From assembly GCF_013155295.1 (NCBI RefSeq), contig NZ_JABJXT010000005.1, positions 62,001 to 126,000 on the forward strand: a stretch of DNA of 64,000 bases. Direction: 5' to 3'. Position 1 is the stretch's first letter; each line of letters starts with the position of its first letter. The position numbers and the translations under genes were made by a program. The notes beneath the pieces were generated by a model. It did not search any database and was not told the origin of the DNA. It saw nothing but the letters and a program-made list of their open reading frames with translations. This stretch comes from Pseudogemmobacter hezensis (GTDB lineage Bacteria; Pseudomonadota; Alphaproteobacteria; Rhodobacterales; Rhodobacteraceae). This document shows positions 54,608 through 62,550 of this stretch, one piece after another.

Positions 54608-55233
54608 TCCTCCCGTCCCTCGCCGCAAGTCTTCTGGCCTTCACCCCGTTGCAGGGCGTGGCAAAGAACTTCGGCGCCTATGGCACGGTCTTTCCGATCA
54701 TCGAGCCGGATTTCCTCGAAGAGATCCTGTCGCGCTTCCGGGCGATGGAGGAAAATGGCGGGCTCGCGCAGATGGAGCGCGACATGCAGGATCGCACCCG
54801 CGAATACCTCGAGCGGCCAACCTCGCTGATCGATCTGCCCGCCGCCGAGGAATACCGGGCGTTCCATTTCGATCCGTCCATCACCATCGACCGCGATCTG
54901 GCCGATCACAACGGGACGGTTTTCGCGCGCGCCGGCACCACGGTGAATCCGCTCGCCTATTCCGGGTTTTCGAAGCGCATCGTGGTGATCGACGGCGATG
55001 CCGCGGATCAGGTCAGCTTTGCGCTGGAAGAGGGCGACGAGCTGGACACGCTGATCGTCATCGCCCGAGGTGCGCCGCTCGATCTGATGCGCCAGCATGG
55101 GCGCCGGTTCTGGTTTGACCAGGATGGGGTGATCGGCGCGCGCTTCGGCCTCGAACATCTGCCTTCGGTAATCACCCGGGCAGATCCCTTGCTGCTGATC
55201 GAAGAGATCCCGACCGGGGAGGCGGCCCAATGA
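54583..55233 (+). CDS. traW: Conjugal transfer protein TraW
   Basis: The protein is 216 residues from MARRPRILIL, nine bases after GAAGGAG, overlapping the peptidase gene by 25 bases. It has a signal peptide (LAASLLAFTPLQGVAK) and the TraW features YGTVFPIIEPDFLEEI and GRRFWFDQDGVIGARFGL. TraW is periplasmic and works with TraU and TrbC in pilus assembly. Confidence 0.88.
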   Translation: MARRPRILILPSLAASLLAFTPLQGVAKNFGAYGTVFPIIEPDFLEEILSRFRAMEENGGLAQMERDMQDRTREYLERPTSLIDLPAAEEYRAFHFDPSITIDRDLADHNGTVFARAGTTVNPLAYSGFSKRIVVIDGDAADQVSFALEEGDELDTLIVIARGAPLDLMRQHGRRFWFDQDGVIGARFGLEHLPSVITRADPLLLIEEIPTGEAAQ

Positions 55234-56222
55234 AACGCATCGGATTTCTGCTTGGCCTCGCCCTCTCGATGATCCTGACCACCGAGGCCGCCCTGGCCAA
55301 ATGCAATGTCCGCTTCCTCAATCCGATCACCGAAGTCTGCTGGGATTGCATTTTTCCGATATCCATCGGCGCAATCCGCGTTCTGAACAAGCGTCCCGAT
55401 ACCTCGAACCCGTCGCTGCCGGTCTGCATCTGTCCCGGCGTGCCGCCGCGGATCGGCCTCGCCATCGGGCTCTGGGAGCCGGCCCGCCTCACCGATGTCG
55501 CCAATGAGGCCGGCTGTTTCGTCAATATGGGCTTCAAGGCCGATCTGGGCCTGTTCTCGATTGGCAAATCTTCGGTCACCAGCTCGGACGGCGATCAGAC
55601 TGGCAGCAAATGGCAGGTCCATTACTACTATTACCCGCTGATCTCCTGGCTCGGCACAGTGGTGGATGGCCTCTGTCTTGAGAACACCACCTTTGACATC
55701 GCCTATATCAGCGAGTTCGACCCGCTCTGGCAGGACGCGGAGCTGAACACGATCGTCAACCCCGAGGCCATCCTCTTCGCCAATCCCGTGGCCCAGGCAG
55801 CCTGCGCGGCCGACTGCGTTCAGGCTTCCAGTGGCGGCCTGCCGATGGACAGCCTGTTCTGGTGCAATGGATGTCAGGGCGGGATGTATCCGATCCAGGG
55901 CGACAGCAACGCCCATTATGGCGGTGTCCAGGCCAGTGAGACCGTGACCGCGAAGATGATCGCGCGCCAGCACAGGCTTGGTCTTGCCCGGAACACGTCT
56001 TCAAGCAGCTCCGCGCTCTGCACGCCCAATGTCGCGCCAATCATCAAGAAATCGCAATACCGGCTGCAGATCACCCGGCCGCGCGCCGCCACGAGCGGGC
56101 GCTATGCCTGCGGGCCGCTCGGTTCTTCGACCCAGTTCGTCGATTCCATGCGGGAGTTTCCATATAAAGGGGAGAGCTTCGGATGGCTCATGTGGCGGAA
56201 ACGCAATTGCTGCGCGCTCTGA
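55230..56222 (+). CDS. traU: Conjugal transfer protein TraU
   Basis: The protein is 330 residues with a signal peptide ending AALAKCNV. It is rich in cysteine, for example EVCWDCIFPISIGAIRV, VCICPGVPPRIGLAIGLWEP and SLFWCNGCQGGMYP, as TraU always is. Disulfide formation probably needs the thioredoxin-fold proteins of this operon. The C-terminal WLMWRKRNCC is conserved. It overlaps traW and trbC. Confidence 0.93.
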   Translation: MKRIGFLLGLALSMILTTEAALAKCNVRFLNPITEVCWDCIFPISIGAIRVLNKRPDTSNPSLPVCICPGVPPRIGLAIGLWEPARLTDVANEAGCFVNMGFKADLGLFSIGKSSVTSSDGDQTGSKWQVHYYYYPLISWLGTVVDGLCLENTTFDIAYISEFDPLWQDAELNTIVNPEAILFANPVAQAACAADCVQASSGGLPMDSLFWCNGCQGGMYPIQGDSNAHYGGVQASETVTAKMIARQHRLGLARNTSSSSSALCTPNVAPIIKKSQYRLQITRPRAATSGRYACGPLGSSTQFVDSMREFPYKGESFGWLMWRKRNCCAL

Positions 56223-56947
56223 TGCGAGGGACAGGCGTCGCGGCAATCGTCCTCGGTCTGGCATCCCCAGTGTCGGCCGAGGACGAGCCCCCGGTGCAGT
56301 TCGCGCCGGGGGCAACCGGATCGATCACCATACCTTTGGTCGATATCGTCAGGGACGCCGAGCGTCGCGGCGAAGAGCTGGCCGACAGGCTCACGATCCA
56401 GGAGCCTCGGGAAGGGGTGGAGATCGAGGATCTGGAAGGGATCCGCACACGGGCGTTGAACGATCCCCGCGTGCGGCGTTTGCTTGGGACGGATGGCGCC
56501 GGGCCGGAGGAGGCCCCGCAGGAAAAATACGCGGAAACCCGGGCGATCCTGTTCGCGAGCTTCTCGATGCCGGCAGCATCGCTCCGGCAGATGATGCAGG
56601 AAGCCACAGATCACGGGCTGACCATCGTGTTTCGGGGCTTTGTCAACAACTCGGTCTTCGAGACCCGGGCAAAGCTCGAGGAGGTTTTCGGCGAGGACGA
56701 GATCGGCGAGGCTTTCGCCATTGATCCGACCCTGTTCCGGCGCTTCGATATCCGTGCCGTGCCGGTTCTCGTGGTCCTGGGCGAAAGCCTGGACGTCTGC
56801 GAAACCCCTGCCTGCGAGGCAGATCTGCCGCCGCGCCATGATCGGCTGAGCGGCAATATCCCTGTCGAGACAGCGCTGCGCCTGATCGCAGCCGGCAATG
56901 GCGATGCGGCCGAAGTGGCCCGGGCACTGGCAGAGGTGCCAAAATGA
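56183..56947 (+). CDS. trbC: Type-F conjugative transfer protein TrbC
   Basis: The protein is 254 residues, overlapping traU by 40 bases. A signal sequence (VAAIVLGLASPVSAED) is followed by the TrbC domain ILFASFSMPAASLRQMMQEA, GLTIVFRGFVNNS and FDIRAVPVLVVLGE. It is a periplasmic pilus assembly factor working with TraW. Confidence 0.88.
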   Translation: MAHVAETQLLRALMRGTGVAAIVLGLASPVSAEDEPPVQFAPGATGSITIPLVDIVRDAERRGEELADRLTIQEPREGVEIEDLEGIRTRALNDPRVRRLLGTDGAGPEEAPQEKYAETRAILFASFSMPAASLRQMMQEATDHGLTIVFRGFVNNSVFETRAKLEEVFGEDEIGEAFAIDPTLFRRFDIRAVPVLVVLGESLDVCETPACEADLPPRHDRLSGNIPVETALRLIAAGNGDAAEVARALAEVPK

Positions 56948-59334
56948 CCTTCCGGGCGCTGCTTCTCTCGGCGAGCCTGATGGCATTCGCGCCGCCGGTG
57001 GCAGCGCAGGAGCCGGATTTCGATCCCTCGGCCCGGGCGAAGGCCGCAGGTGACGCGGCGCGGCTCGGGCAGAGGTCTTCGGTCTTTACCGGAGGCACGG
57101 TGTCGGAGGTCGTCACCCCGTTCGAGACGGCAAATCCGCCCGAGACCACCATCAGCAGCGGCAACATCGAGGCCAGGCAGAACGAAGTGATCGCCGGCGA
57201 AACCGATGCCGCAGACGCCTATGGCAATGTCATCGACAGCGTGACGCTGCGCCCCGCCTATGACCTCGGGACCGACCATATCGGTGTCACGGTCGGCGAC
57301 CAGGCGACCATCAGCGCCGAAGAAATTGCAGGCCAGTACTTTTCCAGCACCGTCAGTGCCGATCCGGCCTGCAATTTTAGCGAGTTCAGCGTGCTGGAGC
57401 CTTTCGAGCGGTTTTGTGACGTGCATTCCAACATGCGCGAGGAAACCTGTACGATAAGCCGGGTTGTCGAGGTTGACCGCCGGGACACCTGGCGATGCGA
57501 CCGGACCACCGACGATGTCACCGTCACCTGCACACCCGGCGAGGACGGGGTCTGTGCAACAGAAGATTTGCCCGAAGGCAATCCGGCGAGCCAGTGCAGC
57601 TTCATCGAGGAGCGCTGTACCGCCTGGGAGAGTTCAACGATCCGGGAACCGCAAACGGGATCCCGGTTCGTGACCAGCGGGGCGAATGCTTCCTATGTCT
57701 GGTCGGATGAGCTGTTCAGCTTCTATGTCTGGGACGGCGAGATCGTTGGCTTGTCGCCGTCGGGGGATGACAGTCCCGACCCGATGTTCATTCCCGATGG
57801 CGAATGGCTCTATCACAAGGATTGCGCCCCCGATGCGCCCTATGGCGCCTATGGCTTCTACGACTGCGGGATCTATCGCACGAAGGAGGGGCTCCTGACC
57901 GAGGAGCAGGGTCCATTCTACGGGCTTGAGGAGGGGGTAGGCTACGGCTGGTTCGACGAGGATGGCGTCGGCGGCCCGCTGATCTGGGCCGGGGTGAACT
58001 ATGGCTATCACACCGACGGGGCTGTGATCGGCGACTGCACCTATAACTACGGTGACTGGGGGCACGCCTTTGCCGATTTCTCCTGGGCTCCTGTCTACAA
58101 CAGCCCGGTGATGCGCGAGTTCTGGTATCCGGTCCGTCGCACCTGCCAGGTCGAGAACCGTTGCAGTCAGATCGAGCGGGATTACAGCTGCACCACCAAT
58201 GATCAATGCGGCTCGCTGGCTGCGAACACGTCCTGCAGCCGCACCGAACATAGCTGCCTCACCACCGGCGATGCAGGCTGCGAGCTGGAGCGCTCGACCT
58301 GGGACTGTCTGAACGATCTCAGCGACCACGCACCCGCCGCACGCCTCGACTCCCGCATTGAGCGCATCGAGGACCGGCTGGTCAATTCCTGCGACCCGTC
58401 GCCCGAAGCACAAGGCTGCATCGCGGGAGAATCCGTCTGCTCGGTCGGGGCCGAAGTCCGCACGATCATGGGTTTCCCGGTGTCCCGCGACTGCTGGGAG
58501 TACGAGCAGGGTTTCACCTGTCTGGCGGAAGGCGTCGAGGACTATACCGATTGCGGCCCGTTCCAAGCCGATCCGTCCTGCGAGGTGATCGGGCAGACTT
58601 GCCTCAGCTTCGTGGAATCCGACGAGACGGTCGGGGGAACGCCCGCCGAATGCCAGCATTGGGAATACCAGTATCGTTGCGGCGGCGGGATGGAACTTCC
58701 CGAACATTGCACCGCCTTCAACGTCTGCGTCGGCGAACTCTGTGAAGGCATCATCGACGAGCCGAACACGGATTTCGGCAATGCGGCGGCCTGGCTGACC
58801 GTGCTGGATGAGGCTGCAAAAGACAGCGAAAAGTCTGTCGACATGCAGGACGTCACGCTGTTCTCGGGCACCGGGCGCAACTGCAAGGTTGGCGCGCTCA
58901 GCACCATCAACTGCTGCAACGACAGCGGATGGGCGAACGGCATTCTCGGCGATTGCTCTGAAAGCGAACTGGCGCTGATGGATCGCATCCAGGCCAAGGC
59001 GGCCGTTTATATCGGCACCTACTGCTCACGCAAAGTCCTCGGCGTCTGCCTCCAGAAGCGCCGTAGCTACTGCACCTTCAACAGTCAGCTTGGCATGGTG
59101 TTCCAGAAGGAAATCCGCCGCCTCGCCGGGCGCGGATGGGGCAGCGCCAAAAGTCCGAACTGTGCCGGCCTGCCGCTCGATCAGATCGAGACCATCGACT
59201 GGGATCAGATCGATCTCAGCGAGGCCTTCGAGGACATGATGAACGACGCCAACGTGCCCACCACCCAAATGGTCACCGACTATCTGCGCGACCGTCTCGA
59301 GCTGACGGCGGGGGCGATTTCCGAAGGAGATTGA
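56944..59334 (+). CDS. traN: Mating-pair stabilisation protein TraN
   Basis: The protein is 796 residues with a signal peptide ending PVAAQEP. It is very rich in cysteine, with CSQIERDYSCTTNDQCGSL, SCDPSPEAQGCIAGESVC and CKVGALSTINCCNDSGW as examples. TraN lies in the outer membrane and contacts the recipient surface during mating. The central part (DGEWLYHKDCAPDAPYGAYG) is probably the variable recognition region. Confidence 0.9.
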   Translation: MTFRALLLSASLMAFAPPVAAQEPDFDPSARAKAAGDAARLGQRSSVFTGGTVSEVVTPFETANPPETTISSGNIEARQNEVIAGETDAADAYGNVIDSVTLRPAYDLGTDHIGVTVGDQATISAEEIAGQYFSSTVSADPACNFSEFSVLEPFERFCDVHSNMREETCTISRVVEVDRRDTWRCDRTTDDVTVTCTPGEDGVCATEDLPEGNPASQCSFIEERCTAWESSTIREPQTGSRFVTSGANASYVWSDELFSFYVWDGEIVGLSPSGDDSPDPMFIPDGEWLYHKDCAPDAPYGAYGFYDCGIYRTKEGLLTEEQGPFYGLEEGVGYGWFDEDGVGGPLIWAGVNYGYHTDGAVIGDCTYNYGDWGHAFADFSWAPVYNSPVMREFWYPVRRTCQVENRCSQIERDYSCTTNDQCGSLAANTSCSRTEHSCLTTGDAGCELERSTWDCLNDLSDHAPAARLDSRIERIEDRLVNSCDPSPEAQGCIAGESVCSVGAEVRTIMGFPVSRDCWEYEQGFTCLAEGVEDYTDCGPFQADPSCEVIGQTCLSFVESDETVGGTPAECQHWEYQYRCGGGMELPEHCTAFNVCVGELCEGIIDEPNTDFGNAAAWLTVLDEAAKDSEKSVDMQDVTLFSGTGRNCKVGALSTINCCNDSGWANGILGDCSESELALMDRIQAKAAVYIGTYCSRKVLGVCLQKRRSYCTFNSQLGMVFQKEIRRLAGRGWGSAKSPNCAGLPLDQIETIDWDQIDLSEAFEDMMNDANVPTTQMVTDYLRDRLELTAGAISEGD

Positions 59335-59335
59335 A

Positions 59336-59746
59336 ATGAAAAGACGTGAATTTGTTGCGGGCCTTGCAGCAACACCGTTTCTGGCAGCAGGTCGGGTCGG
59401 GGCAGAGAGCCTGCGCGATCACCCGATCGGGCTGATCCTTGTCGGGGTCAGTTGGTGCCAGTTCTGCAAAGGCGCTGCCTCGGCGCTGCAGGCCGCCGCG
59501 GGTCCGGTGGATCTCCCCTTGCTGGTCGCCTCGCAGGACGGCCGGCCGATCGATCCGATCGCCGATTGCGTCGATGCCCGCGGCCATCCGCTCGCGCGGG
59601 AGATCCCGCAGGTACCGACCCTGCTTTTCGTCCATATCCCGAGCCAGGAGGTGATCGCCCGGATCGAGGGCTATCGCAATCCACGCGCCTATCTCGCCCG
59701 GGTGAAATCAACCCTCATCGCAGCTGCCGAGGCCGGCTATGCCTGA
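59336..59746 (+). CDS. Periplasmic thioredoxin-fold protein
   Basis: The protein is 136 residues, one base after the traN stop. A Tat- or Sec-type start (MKRREFVAGLAATPFLAAG) precedes the redox site GVSWCQFCKGAASAL and a cis-proline segment IPQVPTLLFV. Its place before traF and traH resembles TrbB of F, a disulfide isomerase. It would help fold cysteine-rich TraU and TraN. Confidence 0.8.
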   Translation: MKRREFVAGLAATPFLAAGRVGAESLRDHPIGLILVGVSWCQFCKGAASALQAAAGPVDLPLLVASQDGRPIDPIADCVDARGHPLAREIPQVPTLLFVHIPSQEVIARIEGYRNPRAYLARVKSTLIAAAEAGYA

Positions 59747-59944
59747 GCCCGAAGCATCGCCTTCATGCCGGTTCCGTTCAGCGGTCCTCTCGGAAGCAGG
59801 AAACTGGTCCGCAGGCGTGGGAATTGCGTGCCCACCGGCTTTACGCGCTGCCGCGGGCACCGGACGGCCCCGCTGCGCGAGCCGGAAAAAACTCGCATCG
59901 AGGGGGGCGATCTCACCATCAGGTCCGCTCCCTCCGGTCTTCAT
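59737..59944 (-). pseudogene. BrnA-like antitoxin, apparently frameshifted
   Basis: Two overlapping minus frames each show part of a possible antitoxin. One, from ATG 59944, reads DGEIAPLDASFFRLAQRGRP, which looks like the acidic start of BrnA proteins. The other, coupled to the toxin stop at 59919, ends GPLNGTGMKAMLRAQA, like a ribbon-helix-helix end. A frameshift near the middle, or a misread base, would join them. The assignment is weak. Confidence 0.3.
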
Positions 59945-60209
59945 ATTTCCGCTCCTCGCGTTGGGTTGCCCGCCTTGCGCCGATCAGGTGGATGTCGGGT
60001 CCATCGAAATGCCAGACGATTACCCACAGACCATGGCGCAAAGGCCCGATGGTCACATAGCTCGGTTCGGCGCTGTCACTGTGGGATTCGTCCAGAGTCA
60101 GAGCACTGCCCCAGGGAAAGGTGTCCAGCTCGGCCGCGATCATCTCAAGGCCGGACGCTTTGTCCGGCAAAGGCGTATCGCTGCGAGTGTTCGATCGTGG
60201 CAAGGGCAT
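59919..60209 (-). CDS. BrnT-like toxin, antisense inside the tra operon
   Basis: The protein is 96 residues. The C-terminal half (SYVTIGPLRHGLWVIVWHFD and DIHLIGARRATQREERKYED) closely follows the BrnT ribonuclease family, including the ISARKA-type motif. The N-terminal residues are less typical, so the start may be altered. It lies antisense in the gap between the thioredoxin-like gene and traF. Together with the antitoxin-like frame it could be an addiction module. Confidence 0.55.
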   Translation of the reverse strand: MPLPRSNTRSDTPLPDKASGLEMIAAELDTFPWGSALTLDESHSDSAEPSYVTIGPLRHGLWVIVWHFDGPDIHLIGARRATQREERKYEDRRERT

Positions 60210-60288
60210 AGCGGGGATTTAGATCTGCCGCGCCAATGGTCCAAGCCGGATCCTCGCCACGCAAGGGCCATGCGTCGGAAGTCGCCGC

Positions 60289-61143
60289 ATGTCGCCGATG
60301 CGTAGCGGCCCCCGTTTTTTCGTTCTGGTGGGGCTGCTGCAGCTGGCGGTTTCTATAACTGCGGGCCCGGCCCTGTCCCGGGATGGTATCCTTCCGGGCT
60401 ATTGTCAGGACGGCATTCGAACTGGCTGGAACTTCTACTGCGACCCGCCCCCGGCCGTGGCAGAGGACGATGCCGCTCCATCTCCGGCGATCTCTGGCCC
60501 GCCCGCGCAAGAGGAGCCACCGAAGGCACCAAGCTATACCGAGCAGATCGAGACGTTCCGCAAAGAACTGGACGAGATCAAGTACCGCGCGGTGCTCGAT
60601 CCGAGCCCCGAGAATCTGCAGGCCTATATGGAAGCCCAGCAGAACATGACCCGTATGGCCACGACCTTCACCGACCAGTGGCAGCGCGTCCTGTTCCAGA
60701 CCCCGGCCCTCGACATCAACACCCGCTTTCCGATCAGCCAGATGGGCGGGGCGGTCTATCAGGACCAGATCCGGGTGGCCCGCGAGACCTCGCTGCGCGA
60801 TGCCGCCGCAAATCTCGGCTTCATCGTGATCGTAGAGGATCCAGCCATGTGCGGTCTCTGTACTTCGCAACTCGAAGTGGTGGCCCGGATGCAGGCGAAT
60901 TTCGGAATCGAGGTGATCATCGTCAGCGCCGACGGATCATTTCATCCCCTCTTCCCGAACGCCCAGGTCGATACCGGCCAGCTGCGTGCGCTCGGTCTTG
61001 CCGACAGCCCGCGACCGACCATCGCCCTGGTGGAACCCCGGACCGGCACCGTCGAGCCTATCGGCTCCGGGCTGCTGACCGAGGACGTTATTCTCGAACG
61101 TGTCCATGTCGTCACCCGGATCCCAGCCGGCGAGCGCTACTAG
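60289..61143 (+). CDS. traF: Conjugal transfer protein TraF (F-type, thioredoxin fold)
   Basis: The protein is 284 residues with a signal peptide ending ALSRDG. It has the TraF start YCQDGIRTGWNFYCDPP, a helical linker and a thioredoxin-like end with the redox pair MCGLCTSQLEVV. F-type TraF helps pilus assembly in the periplasm. Its last codon is followed directly by the traH binding site. Confidence 0.9.
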   Translation: MSPMRSGPRFFVLVGLLQLAVSITAGPALSRDGILPGYCQDGIRTGWNFYCDPPPAVAEDDAAPSPAISGPPAQEEPPKAPSYTEQIETFRKELDEIKYRAVLDPSPENLQAYMEAQQNMTRMATTFTDQWQRVLFQTPALDINTRFPISQMGGAVYQDQIRVARETSLRDAAANLGFIVIVEDPAMCGLCTSQLEVVARMQANFGIEVIIVSADGSFHPLFPNAQVDTGQLRALGLADSPRPTIALVEPRTGTVEPIGSGLLTEDVILERVHVVTRIPAGERY

Positions 61144-61151
61144 GAGGCCCC

Positions 61152-62549
61152 ATGTCCAACAAACTCACCACGCTGATCGCCAGCGCCGCCGCTTCCCTCC
61201 TGCTCCTCTCCCCCTTCCAGGCCCCGGCCCAGAGTCTGGGTGATGATCTGAAGGGGTTTTGGGAGCGGACCGGCGGCGGCATCAATGTGACACGGCCGCA
61301 GGCCTATCAGGGGCAAATGGGCGGCTATGTCACTCTCGGTTCGCTCTATGTGCGCACCAAGCCGCGCAACGCGACCATGATGCAGATCCAGCTGCCGAGC
61401 GTGCGCGCGGGCTGCGGCGGCATCGACATCTTCGGCGGCTCCTTCAGCTTCATCTCGAAGGAAGAGATGATCTATCTGATGGAAGCGATCATGCAGAACG
61501 CCGCAAGCTTCGCGTTCGAACTGGCGCTGGAAAGCCTCTCGCCCGCTGTCGCCGAACAGGTCTCGAAACTCCGCGACCTCCTCCAGGAGGTGAACGCGAT
61601 GAACATCAACAGCTGCGAGGCGGGGCAGCTTCTTGTCGGCTCGCTCTGGCCGAAGATGGACGGCGCGTCGCAGCACATCTGCCAGACGGTTGGCGGGATG
61701 AACGGCAAATTCGCCGACGCGGTCGCGCGCCGGCATGGCTGCGGAACCGGCGGCCAGCAAAATGAGACCCTGGGCGAAGCGACCGGAGAGCTGGCCGATC
61801 AGGTGCCGATCAATATCAACTACGCCTGGCGCGCGGTGAAGAAGAACGGTTTCCTGTCGTCGAACCCGACCATCGGCGAGTTGTTTATGTCGATGACCGG
61901 CACGATCATCACCACCGGCGCCGCCAACGACAACGAAGGCCCGCGGCACCGCACCGTCGCGCCGCGTGCCTTCAGCCCTGAGATGCTGCTGGCCCTGGTC
62001 GATGGCGGAACCGTCCCCATCCTGAAATGCGACGATTTCGACCTCTGTCTCAACCCGGTCTGGACCGATATCACGCTCTCGCATGACGATGCCTATTTCG
62101 CTCTGGTCGAGGACGTCGTCAGGGGCATGTCGGATGCGATCCGCGACGATACGGCGCTGACGGAGGAGATGATCGGCATCATCGGTCTGACCTCGGCCCC
62201 GGTCTATGAGACGCTGAAGACCGCCCGGGCCTACAAGTATCAGTTCGTTGACGACGAAATCGCGCTTCTGTCCGAGCTCGTGGCGGTCGAACTGGCCATG
62301 CTCTACATGAACGAAACCCTGAGCGAGATGAGCCGTGCCGCCTCGAACGTCGACACCTTTGGCGACATCATTCGCGAGTTTCAGGAAACGATCCGGCAGA
62401 CGCAGAACGGCTTCGGCACTCTTCGTCGTCAGGCGGCCGAGAAATACAACGACGCGCTCTCCGCCATCGAAAAGCTCCAGTTGCACAAGGCGCTCCTGAC
62501 CGCCGGAAGCTCGACCAAATTCGCCTCGATGATGGGGCAGGGGGGCTGA
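61152..62549 (+). CDS. traH: Conjugal transfer protein TraH
   Basis: The protein is 465 residues from ATG 61152, four bases after TAGGAGG. A signal peptide ends APAQSLG. The sequence shows GGYVTLGSLYVRTKPRNATM, the conserved GCGGIDIFGGSFSFIS and a C-terminal coiled part EFQETIRQTQNGFGTLRRQA. TraH is needed for pilus assembly together with TraF and TraG. Confidence 0.93.
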   Translation: MSNKLTTLIASAAASLLLLSPFQAPAQSLGDDLKGFWERTGGGINVTRPQAYQGQMGGYVTLGSLYVRTKPRNATMMQIQLPSVRAGCGGIDIFGGSFSFISKEEMIYLMEAIMQNAASFAFELALESLSPAVAEQVSKLRDLLQEVNAMNINSCEAGQLLVGSLWPKMDGASQHICQTVGGMNGKFADAVARRHGCGTGGQQNETLGEATGELADQVPININYAWRAVKKNGFLSSNPTIGELFMSMTGTIITTGAANDNEGPRHRTVAPRAFSPEMLLALVDGGTVPILKCDDFDLCLNPVWTDITLSHDDAYFALVEDVVRGMSDAIRDDTALTEEMIGIIGLTSAPVYETLKTARAYKYQFVDDEIALLSELVAVELAMLYMNETLSEMSRAASNVDTFGDIIREFQETIRQTQNGFGTLRRQAAEKYNDALSAIEKLQLHKALLTAGSSTKFASMMGQGG

Positions 62550-62550
62550 C

